From Chromera velia (taxonomy: Eukaryota; Sar; Chromeraceae), in NCBI GenBank assembly GCA_018398765.1, contig JAHBMJ010005231.1:22501-72877 (forward strand): a DNA stretch of 50,377 nucleotides, written 5' to 3'. The notes under the pieces were generated by a model that was given only the letters and a program-made list of their open reading frames with translations, searched no databases and was not told the DNA's origin. This document shows, piece by piece, positions 1-12,510 of this stretch. Numbering within the stretch: the first letter of the stretch is position 1; every line of letters begins with the position of its first letter. The translations under genes and the position numbers were made by a program.

Positions 1-731
1 CAATGTAGGGAGGGGAGGGGAGGGCCTTCCCCCCCCGGCTGTCCGGCGTCTCTCGTTTTGAGAGAGGGCGGAAAGGACGGACGCTGATTCCTTCGAAAGA
101 AGGGCGGGAAGGGGGGAGGGAGGGGGGCATTTCATCTGGTCCCATGCAGACAGTCGCATGGAAGGAAAGATGGAAAGAAGGGGAGGGAAATGATCTGCCT
201 GGCTACTTCGATTCGGAGTGTAAACATAAAATAAAATGTCTCTGCACCCACGCACCCCGCCACCTCTCTCTCTCTATCTTTCTGGTCTTCTTTCTCCTTC
301 ACCTTTTCAGGGTAGTTCCTTCCCTCCTCCCCCTTTTTTCCCTTTTCTTTTTCTCCTCAAAACCACCACAAACAAACAACCGCAAAGGTCCTGTCAGCCA
401 CCCCTCTTGAAAAAGATGGACAGGCAGACCAGAAGAGAAGAGAACGTGTTTTCTTTCTTTCTTTCTGCGCTCCTCACCCCCCATCCCACCCACTCATCCA
501 GTTCCCTTTCCCTCAAGACAGCAAGCAGAGCACGCAAACAACGAACAGACCAACTGACCAAGCAACCCTCTCGGCTTCGGTCCCTTCCTCCACCTCTTCC
601 TTCCTTAATTTTCCAAAACGTTTGCCTCCAATTCTCATTTCTTCTTCTCTGGCTTTGAAATCCATGCATCCCTTCCCACCCCAAAAACAAACAAAACAAA
701 CAGGATCGACAAACAAGTCCCACCCCCTCTC
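1..731. other. Low-complexity region downstream of the V-ATPase gene
   Basis: No gene seen. The stretch is dominated by G-rich then CT-rich low-complexity DNA, and the open frames here are pyrimidine-tract artefacts with biased composition. The 3' end of the minus-strand V-ATPase transcript probably lies here, but I cannot place a polyadenylation site. Confidence 0.5.
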
Positions 732-1458
732 TCACGCATTCCCTCCAACTGCGTAAGACTTGCACAACTCCGCCTTAGGGTCTGATGAGGACACCACCAG
801 ACCCACAATCAGGCCGTACAGTCCCAAGGCTTCGGCAAAAATGAGAATCAGAAGAACACCCACGAACAGCCGAGGTTGCTGTGCGTTTGCACGGACTCCC
901 GCATCTCCCACAATGCCGATCGCAAGGCCGGCAGCCAGCGCACTCAACCCCACTGTCAGCCCGGCCCCCAAGTGTGCGAATCCAGAGTAATCTGAGTACG
1001 TCTGTGGTGAGGTCGATACCTTATTGGTCATGATCACTGCTGTGATCAGCCCGTAAATGCCCAACACCTGAAAGAGAGGGAGAGAAAAGAAGAGAGATCA
1101 TCACCTGCCGATCGAGGCGAGGAAATAGGAAAGAAACTGGAGAAGCAACGGAGAGAGCTGAGAAGAGCAAAAGGACAAACTGACACCTGCCATGACCACA
1201 GGAATGATAGACCTCATCACCAGATCGGGTCTCATTACTCCCATGGAGGCAATCCCGACTCCGGATTTTGCTGCACGGAAAAGAAACAGAGGCGGGGATG
1301 ACCACATCTAAGGGGTGGGTCAAACGCGGAGTGAGAAAAAAAACAGACAGACCTGTTCCATAGGCCGCACCCAGATTTGCAAAGACGATCGCAGCTGTAA
1401 TTCCCATAAATCCGAAAAAGGATGCGGAAGGATTGCAAAACTGGCCGGCCTCCGACAT
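732..1458 (-). CDS. ATP6V0C: V-type proton ATPase 16-kDa proteolipid subunit c, three exons
   Basis: This is the c-ring subunit of the membrane Vo sector, which carries protons across vacuolar and endosomal membranes. Exons on the minus strand are 1458-1353, 1270-1185 and 1067-732, giving 175 residues, close to the usual 155-165. Splicing across exons 1 and 2 restores the family signature [16 protein letters not shown], and across exons 2 and 3 PVVMAGVLGIYGL. Four hydrophobic helices are visible. The proton-carrying glutamate is residue 143 in [16 protein letters not shown], and the second half has the glycine-rich [14 protein letters not shown] motif. Donors are GTCTGT and GTCAGT. The start is the first ATG of exon 1 ([10 protein letters not shown]). 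The open frame entering exon 3 at a GTG is intron-exon readthrough, not a start. Confidence 0.95.
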
Positions 1459-1817
1459 TTTGAGAGCTTGCGTGTAGGTAGGGGGGGCTTCTTGCCTTCT
1501 TCCTTTCTTTCTTGAAGGTGAGGGAAGCGATCCAGTTGGCTCTTTCCTTCTTTCTCCTCAGGAACAAAGTGATCTGTGCGAGAATGAACGAGATACAAGC
1601 AGGTAATGCACAGTGCCTTATTGCGTCAGTCGTCTTCTCAAATCTTTTCAACAGACTGTTTCTGTCTGTTCGAGGGCAGACTATGGCAGGAACACTACGT
1701 ATTGTCTCAGATGGCAGTTCGAATCACCCCAGAGGCCCAGAGAAAGCGCTTCTTGTGCCTCCCGCGCATAATGAGGCCATGCATAAACAGCGTGGCCACC
1801 ATGCGGCCACCAATCTA
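1459..1817. other. Upstream region of the V-ATPase gene
   Basis: No gene seen. It should hold the 5' UTR and promoter of the minus-strand V-ATPase gene. No TATA-like element or other site could be assigned with confidence. Confidence 0.35.
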
Positions 1818-2549
1818 ACGCTAGGCCATACCGACAATGAACACTAGCGTACATATTCCTACCACAGAGAGGTCCAAAAGGTTCAAATATCATGAACGTC
1901 AAACAGTCAGAAACGGTTACAGTCTGTGTGGATGCACTGTCTCTGCATGCATGAACATACAGGGAAAAAACCCACCAAACATACAAACAGAGGCTCCACC
2001 CGGCTTTTTAGAGTTGTGTGGGGGACTATCTGCCTGCAGGGATACACATGCATGCATAAAGTCCAAAATCGCTCGGAGAGCAGTACCAGTCTGTGCATGC
2101 ACAGCTGCTTTCGTTGCCTACCTATCCCATTCCTCACTGCACTGTAGCAGCCCGAGCCACAGATCTTTGCAGTTATGACTGAAAAAAATGGTCCCCTACC
2201 TGGCTGTGTGGTGTGAGCATGCAGTTAACAGAGGAGACGGACATGCTGCTTTGGCTCATCTAAATCTGTTTGTTTGAGTGTCTGACTGTTGACTTCTTGT
2301 GGTATGGACCCCATGTGTTCTGAAGTACTCTTGTCACACTTTCATTTGCCATGGTGATTGATTGGTGCGACAGAGAATACATACCCACACGAAGCATCGC
2401 TACTTTCAAACAGAACACATGCAAACATATATGCATGCAGATAGACCGTTCAATGCATCCAAGTCAAAAATTAATCAAAACAGTTAGATGGCCCCGAAGA
2501 GCAGTGTTGCGGTTATCCCGCAGCGTTCATTCTCGGTATGGCCTCGCGG
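1818..2549. mobile_element. 732-bp DNA element with terminal inverted repeats, copy A
   Basis: The left end reads CGCTAGGCCATACCGA and the reverse complement of the right end reads CGCGAGGCCATACCGA. Extended, they form arms of about 21 bp with two mismatches. A second copy lies at a constant offset of 1072 bp, with only two differences noticed by eye. No transposase-like frame is present inside; the small ORFs are unconvincing. The structure fits a non-autonomous cut-and-paste DNA transposon (MITE-like). I see no clear target-site duplication, so the exact outer ends are uncertain by a few bases. Confidence 0.7.
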
Positions 2550-2889
2550 CCTGAGTGGTCATTTCAAGAAATAGAAAAGGTATGACAGAGCCATTAAAAG
2601 TAAACAAATAGAGCAGTGCCACTATCTTAAAAAGGGTTTCAAACAATTAAAAGGCTTGATGGTGTGAGTGAAAGAGAAGTGAAAGTGTTTGTAGGAGTGC
2701 TCTGCTACACGTGGAAAGGGGGGGGGTCTAGGGGGGGGTCAACCGTACTGATAAGTTGCTGACCTCTTTCAATGAAGAAACAGGGAGGCCAGACAGCAAA
2801 CACCTGCATTGAGGTACAGTGCAGCAAATATGTGTAGATACGCTCTGATGGCATGCAGGTCGCAGTCCTTCCCGAAATGACCCCTCACG
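2550..2889. other. Spacer between the two 732-bp elements
   Basis: This 340-bp stretch separates the two element copies and is not itself repeated elsewhere in the window as far as I can see. It includes G-runs near 2718-2740 and no open frame worth calling. Confidence 0.4.
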
Positions 2890-3621
2890 ACGCTAGGCCA
2901 TACCGACAATGAACACTAGCGTACATATTCCTACCACAGAGAGGTCCAAAAGGTTCAAATATCATGAACGTCAAACAGTCAGAAACGGTTACAGTCTGTG
3001 TGGATGCACTGTCTCTGCATGCATGAACATACAGGGAAAAAACCCACCAAACATACAAACAGAGGCTCCACCCGGCTTTTTAGAGTTGTGTGGGGGACTA
3101 TCTGCCTGCAGGGATACACATGCATGCATAAAGTCCAAAATCGCTCGGAGAGCAGTACCAGTCTGTGCATGCACAGCTGCTTTCGTTGCCTACCTATCCC
3201 ATTCCTCACTGCACTGTAGCAGCCCGAGCCACAGATCTTTGCAGTTATGACTGAAAAAAATGGTCCCCTGCCTGGCTGTGTGGTGTGAGCATGCAGTTGA
3301 CAGAGGAGACGGACATGCTGCTTTGGCTCATCTAAATCTGTTTGTTTGAGTGTCTGACTGTTGACTTCTTGTGGTATGGACCCCATGTGTTCTGAAGTAC
3401 TCTTGTCACACTTTCATTTGCCATGGTGATTGATTGGTGCGACAGAGAATACATACCCACACGAAGCATCGCTACTTTCAAACAGAACACATGCAAACAT
3501 ATATGCATGCAGATAGACCGTTCAATGCATCCAAGTCAAAAATTAATCAAAACAGTTAGATGGCCCCGAAGAGCAGTGTTGCGGTTATCCCGCAGCGTTC
3601 ATTCTCGGTATGGCCTCGCGG
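2890..3621. mobile_element. 732-bp DNA element with terminal inverted repeats, copy B
   Basis: Same element as copy A, in the same orientation. Visible differences are near 3268 (ctgcctggc against ctacctggc) and near 3299 (cagttgacag against cagttaacag). The sequence outside the termini differs completely between copies on both sides. That argues for an element with defined ends rather than an arbitrary duplication. Confidence 0.7.
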
Positions 3622-4217
3622 TAATCATAATAAAATTAAATTCTACGTCGATGTACTTACAGACCCGTCTTACAGCGGGGTCGTTCGCACGGAGCTCGAT
3701 CTTGTATTCATATATATAGACGAGGCACTCACCGAAATATTTGGTGTGTCTCGCATTTTCCTACACATTTCGTTCATGAATCAATTACGTATAATATGAA
3801 TCATCATTGAAGAAACGTGTGGCCCCGGAAAGTTTGGAATGGACGAGCTTGAGGGGCATGTTTTGAAGCCGCCTTATCTGTATTGAACATATCGATAATG
3901 CGCAACAATATTTTTCAAATATTTTCGCATACATGCATTACATGAAATTACTATGATTGAATGTCGATTTATATGCGTACGTATAATTCGATTTGTATGT
4001 ACATCATCCCCAGTTCTTCATCTCCTGTTATCGTCCCGCAGTCAAGAATCGAGGACAGAAGCTTGTACAAGAAGTCTAACCCTGTGCTGATCACGCGAAG
4101 TGAGTGACTGCCTTGTGAATTCCTTGCTGTTGCCCACTCACTCGCTGTCCGAGGACAGAGAGGCGCCAAGTAGACCGATCCCTCCCGTGCTTATCCAGAC
4201 AGACAGCCAGAGAGGCA
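3622..4217. other. AT-rich intergenic region upstream of the EF-hand gene
   Basis: No gene seen. It contains the 5' flank of the plus-strand gene starting at 4218. A short motif at 3821-3832 (ggccccggaaag) is the reverse complement of the repeated ctttccggggcc motif found near 44.3 kb. Confidence 0.4.
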
Positions 4218-5615
4218 ATGCAGGCAATGGGGGATCTCCTTGACCCCAAGGAGGGCAAGGGGATGGTGGATGCAATTGTGAAGAAGTGGTCACGAAAATA
4301 TGTGTACATCGTGAGGTATCTTGAAACAACGGAAACCAAAGAGCACCGCTATCAAGTAATTTTCTCCAAGCCGACAAAGGAGCTTCCTGTGCCGATAGCG
4401 GTTGTTCAGGTGTATTTCTCCATCTGTGCCCGATCGAAGGAAATCACTTACAAGTTTGAGAATTCAAATCTCCAGCACAAACTCGACATGACTGTTCAGC
4501 CCAGAGCGATGGAGTCGTGGATCGATCGAATGTTGGGAGACAAAATGGCAGTGAGAAAAATGAAAGACCTCACGACTGCATTCGAGGCCACACGGTTGGA
4601 AGAGGCCGAAGAAGACGAAACAGAGGGCGCGGAGGAGGAGGCTGAATTGAAAGAGGCCGAGGATAAAGAGAAGGAGAAAGAGAAGAAAAAAGAAAAGGAG
4701 AAAGAGGCCCTAAAAGAAAAGGAAGTTCAGGACGAAGAAGAGGATGAAGATGCTGTAGATCCAGAGAAACATTTTATCGGAGGCAAATCTGCAACACAAA
4801 TGCCTTTCGTCGAAGTCCTCTCCCACATTTTCGACGCCGCAGACGAAGAAGAAGAGGGCAGACTGACTCATAAAGAAGTGGCAGATCTGTTGTTTGCCAC
4901 CCCAATGGACTTGTGCATTTGGGACATCCGAATGTTGCTCAGAAGAGCGGAAGAGCACGAGTCTGGCACCATCCGTTTCGGTCCCTTTGTCGCACAGGCC
5001 CCAGCCGTGATTGAAGAACTGAAGGCACGACGCCTCGCCTTCGACAAACGGTACCCCGACCCTCTGGAGATTCCCGACGACGCAATAGAGCTGTGCTTCG
5101 GGGAGGAAATCGCACAGTCCGAATCCGAACTGAAGCCCATCTTCGAGGCAGCAGATCCTAGTCAGGAGGGAAGACTGGGCAGACACATCTTCAAAAAAAG
5201 CCTCGAGAAGAAGGCCGAACGATTCAGTCCACAGGAAATCTCCATGCTCATGCAGGTTCGTTCGTTGGCTCTTCGTTGCATTCGGTCATCGTTTGGTTAC
5301 TTGCCAGTCTCTTTCTTTTTCCAGCTGTTCCTTCGAGACTGTTGGTGTCTAATTTTCTTTTTGTGATTCCCAGCAACTTTCCTGCCTACTGCTTGAAAAG
5401 ATTTGAGAACCAGGTGTGAGTCTATCGCTCCTCACATAGTTAGATTGTAATTCTGCGTCGTCTATCCGACTTTGTCTTTTTGGCACTCCTCAAATTGCCT
5501 TCTCTATCTCACGCAAAGACTTCCTTGCATCATGAACTTCCAAGATTGAGACATGTCGTTGCCCACCTCACCAAGCTTGCCCTCTGCGTGTATTTAAATT
5601 TATCATGAAGCAGTA

Positions 5616-5652
<37 letters not shown>

Positions 5653-5697
5653 CCTCCCTTTTTGATTCTCCAACTCGATCAGGCAGATGGGTACACA

Positions 5698-5746
<49 letters not shown>

Positions 5747-6809
5747 GATCGGCATCATCTGCACTGCACTGCACTGAATGCATCTTTGCACATGATTGAT
5801 GCAGCTGACAGCAGAGAACGAGAACTCGGAGGTGCCCTATGAGGGTACGAGGGACCTTCTGGAGGAGCTGAGGTTTGACGCCTTCCTCAATGCGACAGTG
5901 GAGACGGACCCGAAAGGCCTTTTTGCACACCTCCTGGAAGTGCTCGAATCGGTCTGTTTGCCTGCCTGCCTGCCTGCCTACCTGCCTGCCTGCTTGCCTG
6001 CCTGCCTGTCTGTCTGTCTGTCTCTTTTCTTTTCTTCTCATGTGCCCCTTTGTTTCTGCATTTCGCTTCGACGAGCGAGAACTGATGGGGTGGATACTTC
6101 CCTTCTTCCTTCCTTCCCGATCGTCCTTATCGATCGACCGATCCGCTCATTTCGTCGAATTAAACAAAAGAGCAAACGAGTGAGTGAGTGAGTGAGTGAA
6201 CATCCCTCCCTGCATATTCACGCCTTCATTCTTTCATTCGTTCATTCAGGTGTGGAGGCAGGAGAGCGAGGGTGACCAGGCGGGGGTGGCGATGGGGAGG
6301 GACGGGCGGATCCCCGTGTACATAGCCAGAGAGACCCTCCTGAGGGCGCGGCTTCTGACCGTCTCCAGATTCCAGGTGCGTGGGTGGGTAGGGGGTGTGC
6401 AAGGAGTGGGTGGGTGGGTTGTTTGCTTCTTCATTAAGTCATCAAGCGATCGACTCAATCTTCAATTCACCAATCATTCATTCATTCATTCATTCATCCA
6501 TTAACTAACTCAGTCAGTCAGTCAGTCAGTCAGTCAGTCAGTCCGTTAGGCAAGCAGGCAGGCAGTCAGTCAGTCAGTCAGTCCGTTAGGCAAGCAGGCA
6601 GGCAGTCAGTCAGTCAGTCAGTCAGTCCGTTAGGCAAGCAGGCAGGCAGTCAGTCAGTCAGTCAGTCNNNNNNNNNNNNNNCAGTCAGTCAGTCAGTCAG
6701 TCCGTTAGGCAAGCAGGCAGGCAGTCAGCTACAGGTTGCCTTGGCTCCTTTCTCCTTTTCTCAGACAGACAGGGAGACAAACAGGGAGACAGGCACAGAC
6801 ACGCACTCA

Positions 6810-6847
<38 letters not shown>

Positions 6848-6871
6848 CAAACGCGCGCGCGCGCGCGCGCG

Positions 6872-6941
<70 letters not shown>

Positions 6942-7882
6942 CAGGCAGACAGACAGACAGACAGACAGACAGACGGACAGGCAGACAGACAGACAGACAG
7001 AGAGACAGACAGGCAGACATGGGGATAAATGAAAGCACACAGGGAAAGCGCGAAAGTGGGTAGGTTGACACAAGCATCAATGGGGACATTTTCCGGTCTA
7101 AACTCTGTCTCTGTCTCTGCCTCTGTTTGTCTCTCTGTCTGTTGCCTGCGTGTCTACAGATCCACACCGTCCTGTGCATCACCCCCTCTTCCAAAGACGG
7201 CACGATGAACGCGAGGCAGTTCCTCCAGTATGCCGTCACGTTGATTGCCTTCATGTTTGACCGCACAAAGCTGGTCGAACAGGCAGACGCGATTCGCTCC
7301 GAGGCAGTCGCTGCTGCTGAGAGGGCAGAGCAAGAAGAGTTCACTGCTCTCACCTCTGGTAAGGCAGCCAAGGGGGGGGGGGAGGAGGATGAAGAAGAGG
7401 GGGAGGAGGAGAAAGCGAGTTGCACAGACGAGAATGTCCAAAAGACACTCGAGAGAGCGTGTAACCTTGCCGAGTCTGGATCGAACAGGGGGACCATCGC
7501 ATGGGAGGCGTTCCTCTCGGTCCTCTGGGGAGACGGCCAGGAACGCAAATTTGCGGATTTGAAAGTCTCCGATCTAGGCCTTCGGGAGGCCGAGCTAAGG
7601 GGGTTTCTGTGTGAGGCCTTGGTGGACAACGGGGAGTTGGTGTACTCAGATCACATCAAGACGTGGGTTCCGATCATTTTCGAAATGCGGAACGCGAAGG
7701 TGTTCAACCAACTTCTGGACCTCACGTGGGGTGCAGAGAGTGGACCCCAAGCGCTGATTGACTTTGATGAGATGAGTGCAGGAATTCCCGAGTCTGCGTT
7801 TGCGTTCCTTGAGGAGGGCGGGGAGGAGGGTCTCTCGGAGGGGAGCGGCTCCGAGGAGAGTGACGAGTCCGATGATGACTGA
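4218..7882 (+). CDS. EF-hand-like domain protein with charged linker, four exons
   Basis: Exons are 4218-5255, 5805-5951, 6250-6375 and 7160-7882, all joined in phase 0, giving 677 residues. The first about 120 residues form a mixed basic and hydrophobic domain I do not recognise. A highly charged Glu/Lys-rich, probably coiled-coil linker covers about 130-190. Helical segments with EF-hand-type loops follow. The best loop is residues 209-220, DEEEEGRLTHKE, with Asp at 1, Gly at 6, Leu at 8 and Glu at 12. Others are degenerate: DPSQEGRLGRHI lacks the last acidic ligand, and ESGTIRF and SKDGTMNARQF are weaker. The protein ends in an acidic Ser-rich tail. Calcium binding at more than one site is doubtful. 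Role unknown; a cytoskeletal or ciliary scaffold is possible but unproven. Donors are GTTCGT, GTCTGT and GTGCGT. Intron 3 carries a 14-N gap. Confidence 0.8.
5616..5745. repeat. Dinucleotide repeats in intron 1 of the EF-hand gene
   Basis: A (CT)n tract from about 5616 is followed by unique sequence and then by adjacent (AC)n and (AG)n tracts at about 5692-5745. They lie between exons 1 and 2 and produce spurious Ser/Leu- and Arg/Glu-rich open frames. Confidence 0.9.
6471..6733. repeat. CAGT-based minisatellite with assembly gap, intron 3 of the EF-hand gene
   Basis: Starts with (ATTC)n, then runs of CAGT interrupted several times by the block CCGTTAGGCAAGCAGGCAGG, forming a higher-order repeat. 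The assembly breaks at 6668-6681 (14 N) inside it, so the true copy number is unknown. Confidence 0.9.
6765..7021. repeat. Compound microsatellite, intron 3 of the EF-hand gene
   Basis: Successive tracts of (AC)n, (GC)n, (AC)n, (GA)n and (GACA)n with GACG and GGCA interruptions. It lies between exons 3 and 4 and yields long artefactual Cys/Val/Leu frames on the minus strand. Confidence 0.9.
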
Positions 7883-9554
7883 AAGAGGTAGAGGCGGGGA
7901 AAGTGGGAAGGGGGAGGGAATGGTTGGAAGAATGAAGTCAAGGAGGCTGATTCAGTTCGAGTCTTGTATTAATTTCAAAGAGTCTTCATACGGTGAACTT
8001 TTGAACTGAAAAAAGAGCATCTAATGTACACAAATAGCAAAAAAAGAGTATTTATCATTTTATGATTTCAAGTTTAACCAGGCCTTAAATAAAAGTCAAA
8101 TAAGCTTAAATTGAAAGGTGCATAAACTGAGTATTAAACTTTTTCTTCTTTGTTTTGCTGGACTCTTCGATCGATCCTTCCCGGCCCATAGCTTGTTTAG
8201 AAGCTGTTTTAGATCTATACATATCCACAACGGCCTTAAATGGGTTCAGCTGGTTACGAATAATTAATTTTGGTCTATAGATTGTGTCATTGTGATATAT
8301 GGATTGACCATAAATTGTGATGCTAGTCCTGTACTGAGTAATTGAAGAATAAAAAACGCGTGTAGATGGGTTAGATCTTTAGGCAATTAATCTCCTTGTA
8401 GAGCTTTCCTAACAAAAGGTAGCCTTTGCTAAAGAATTAAAAGGTTATGAAAGTTTTGTTCAATCATGTAAAAACAAAATTTATGTTGAGTCTATTTGTC
8501 TTTTTTGAGTATAAAATGCAAAGTGGAGTGCACGGCGATGCACCGATGTTTTTCGTCACGCTATCTTTGGTACGAAGTGTCCTGTAGTATCAGGGAGGTA
8601 GGGAGGGTTACGACAATTCAGGTCCTATACATGTATGCAGTCCTATATACAACGATCACAACTTAGAATGAACTATAATTAATTAACAAACATAGATGCA
8701 ATGCCTATCTAAACAAAAACAATATATGTGCTGAATATCGTAATTGACTAAGTTCAATTTACTTTTGAAGGCTATCTAGGGCGGCCTGCCGGACATTTTT
8801 TTTTTATAGGGTATGTGCCAACCTGTATGAGTAACCGCGGCATGAATCATCATGAATTTATCCGGCCGCGGGTCCGCGGGCCGATTGCGCCGCTGGCCGC
8901 GGGCGGATTGGACTCGTCTCGCGTCTCTGTATCTGCTCCATTTTTAACGTTTTTTTCTGCATGTCTTAATTAATTATTTTATTAATATAATTTTTTTTAA
9001 ATCAAATCTTTTGATCCATGCATGCATGCATGCATGCATGCATGCACACATACTTTTGAAATTATATATAGCTATATATAATTATAACTGTCGAGACGTA
9101 CGATCTTCTACGTGTGCACGTAGCTCTGTGCCCTTGTGTGAATTGGTTTGCCCCTGCACTTACTGCCAGACTTCTCTGGATCTGCCCTGCATGTGGGTCT
9201 CCTGGTGACCAGTCTTAATTGTGGATTTGACAAACCGATCGGACCTGCGTAGATGAGACCGGGCTCTGCACTGACGGACAGACGTCATGTGTTGCCATCC
9301 AGCAGCAGATAGAGGGAGCAGATGCATGTCTCAGGCCCTTCTACTGCGTGATTGAAACAGGCAGGCCTGTTTGTAGGCCAGCCTGTAGGTGTGTAAAAGA
9401 AAAAAGGACTGAGCAGATCAATTGATTGGAGAGTAGGGTTGCAGTCTCTCGCCCCTTCATTCTGTTTGCTTGTCTTCTCTCGTGCAATCAGGCAGGGAGA
9501 AGACAAAAAGGCGGGAAGACAATTTCAAAGAGAAGCGAAGCTTACAAAACGCAG
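7883..9554. other. AT-rich intergenic region
   Basis: No gene seen. It is mostly AT-rich with long T and A runs. It includes a compact GC-rich island at about 8860-8912 (ccgcgggtccgcggg and similar) in otherwise AT-rich DNA, and a (TGCA)n run at about 9018-9046. The last 150 bp should contain the promoter and 5' UTR of the glycosyltransferase gene. Confidence 0.45.
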
Positions 9555-12478
9555 ATGCAAGCCGGGACAGAGAAAGGCTTTTCGCCTTCCTCACCCAATG
9601 TGAAACGGCGGCTGGCTCCCTACTATTTCAGCTCTTATGCTTACTGGGTCGGATTCCTGGGGTTTCTCCTTCTTGGATGGCACCACTTCTATTCGGGAGG
9701 AGGAGAGGAGTGCCTCAAGCACGGCTGTCAGTTAGTCAGTCAGAACCCATCTTTCTGCAGACGTCTCTTGATGAAGAGTTTCTTTAGTTCAGTCTCGTGT
9801 CCTTCACTGAGCTGCTACACACCCACATGCATGCAGTATTCTTTCTTTCCTTGAGGAGCCGATGGGAAGAAAGTGAACACACCCACATGCATGCAGTATT
9901 CTTTCTTAACCTTGAAGAGCCGATGGGAAGAAAGTGAACACACCCACATGCATGCAGTATTCTTTCTTTCCTTGAGGAGCCGATGGGAAGAAAGTGAACA
10001 CACCCACATGCATGCAGTATTCTTTCTTTCCTTGAGGAGCCGATGGGAAGAAAGTGAACACACCCACATGCATGCAGTATTCTTTCTTTCCTTGAGGAGC
10101 CGATGGGAAGAAAGTGAACACACCCACATGCATGCAGTATTCTTTCTTTCCTTGAGGAGCCGATGGGAAGAAAGTGAACACACCCACATGCATGCAGTAT
10201 TCTTTCTTTCCTTGAGGAGCCGATGGGAAGAAAGTGAACACACCCACATGCATGCAGTATTCTTTCTTTCCTTGAGGAGCCGATGGGAAGAAAGTGAACA
10301 CGCAGCCCATCGCTTTCCTTCTCTGAAAGCTAGTCCGTGCTGCGTTTATCGATACATAAAGCACTCACGCTGGTTCTCAGATCCCCTTGCTTGAATCCTT
10401 GAAACTGTGAACGGGTAAGCGTGTACTGTCTGCGTCTGATTCATTCAGTCAACTTGTTTGTGGATCTCCCCTCCTCGCTTTTATTCTCATACATCATATG
10501 AAAAGGAATTCTGTATGAGAATAAATGCACACCCGTTGCATGCAGGCGACTTGTTTGTGGATCTCCCCTCTTCGCTTTGGGTGGGGTACTCTGAGGGGAC
10601 TCGGAAGGCTCTGAGTGGGATGGTGATCGTCTACGCCTTTCTCGTGACTGCTCCAGTGAACATGTGCGCCTTGCTGGTGTTCGTTGGTCTGTCCAACCCA
10701 ATGGGCGTGATGAAGTTCTCCTCCTTCAACTGGCCTAGGATGCTCAGAGTATTCGACCTCAATCGCCAGAGGGAGGAGGAAAAGAAACAGAAAAATGATA
10801 ACAGCAGCAGGAGCACAGAAGCACAAGGAGACGAAGAGGCGCCCCTCTTCCTCTCTTTGTCTCCTTCTGACCACCCGAACAAGACCCACAGACACATTTT
10901 CTTTAGAGTAGTCACGAGAGGAACCAACCCGGACCTCACGGCCCACTCGACTTCTCACAATTTGAAAATCCTCAAAAGTTTCACTGAGGACAAACTGCTC
11001 TTTGAACCCAGAATCGAAATTGTGACGGACGAATGCCTCTCCTTCGTCAACGAAATGCAACCAGAAGCAGAAGCTGCGGGGGCAGTTCTTTCCCAACTTG
11101 TGGTAAGTACGTTCGTTGAGGCAATCACGTACTTGATGACCTATTCTACTCGCCGTTTAATTTTGTGCATCGTTCCATCGGTCATCCATCACGATGCTCG
11201 CGAGACCCTTCACTCCACCGGCCCCCTTCTCTTTCCTTCTTTCTCTGCCGTCCTCAGTTTTTCACCCTCGATTTACCCACCTACTTTGACCTGATTTCCC
11301 CCCCTTTGTTTCCCTTTTTCTCTTTCCCTCTCTGCGCCTCTTTGTGTCATTTAATTCTGTGCCTCCCGATTGATTGATCTGTCTGGCAAGAGAGTTTGTT
11401 GACATACCGGTCTGTTGTGTCACTGACAAGCTGCTGATTTTGATCACACGTCGTCAAGGGATTTCACCAGGACTATAAAGATACGACGTTGCTGCAGCAG
11501 CGTCAACCATTCATCCACCCACCCATCCAGCCAGCCAGCCAGCCTTCCTGTGTTGCATGTTGTCATCAGTGAGTGCACTTTTTTTTCGGAATGGAATGTG
11601 ACGTAATGTAATTGAATGCAGGTCCGGCCGGATTACCAATCTTGTTGCCGCAGCAAGTTCAAGGCCCGCGCGTTACAGTATGCAATTGAGTACACTACAG
11701 GCAAACTGGACGAGAGCCCCCCGGTAGAGGACCAAATTGACGACCGAGACGTGATCGTCCATCTAGACGAGGAGACCAAACTAACAGAGGAGGTCGTGCA
11801 GGTTCGTTCGTTCGTTTGCTTGTTGGTCGGCTGCATGCTTCCTTGCTTACTTACTTAAATGAGAGCTCGAAGGCTGAGTATGTCTTTCTCCTTCAATCCA
11901 GCCAGCCCACGGAGACGAGAGGTTACTTTTTCAATCGCTACCTCAGATCATTCGATGGATGCTCAGATGCTATTTCAGCTCGCAATTCTTGTGTTCAACC
12001 GCCTCTATGGGTCAAGTAACAGGAATGCTGCCAAGATGCCTCTCTGCGTGCGCGGTGTCGACTCAAAGACGTCCAACCAACCAACAAATGAATGAATGAA
12101 TGAATCAGTGAATGAATGAATGAATGAATGAATGAATGAACGAATGAATGAACAAATAAATAAATAAATAAATGAATGAATGAATGAATGAATGAACGCC
12201 TTCAGGGTATTCTGGAGTTCTTCACTGAAGGCGGGCAGACAGGAGGAGGAAAGGGCTTTGACAGAATCGGACAGGGCATCATCGTCTATGGCCACGACGA
12301 CCCTCTGATCAACATTTGGACCACCATGGCAGACTGCGTGAGAGTACTGGACGACTACGCGCGGTTTCGCTTCTTCCTCTCACTCGGGTACCCTCTGCAG
12401 GTCCGTCGGTCGGTCGGGCGGAAGGGAGGGAGGGGCAAACTCTTTCTATGTGTTTTTGTATCGAACCCCCCCCCGTCT

Positions 12479-12510
<32 letters not shown>

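Noticed and set aside
1818..3621. Small repeated ORFs (113, 73 and 76 residues) within the two 732-bp elements
   Set aside because: They are identical because the element is duplicated; composition and lack of motifs do not support coding.
6736..7073. Cys/Leu/Ser/Val- and Asp/Arg/Gln-rich frames
   Set aside because: Translations of AC, GA and GACA microsatellites in an intron.
9815..10394. Long open frames with 20-residue periodic repeats on both strands
   Set aside because: They arise because a 60-bp non-coding tandem unit lacks stops in several frames; they lie inside intron 1 of the glycosyltransferase gene.
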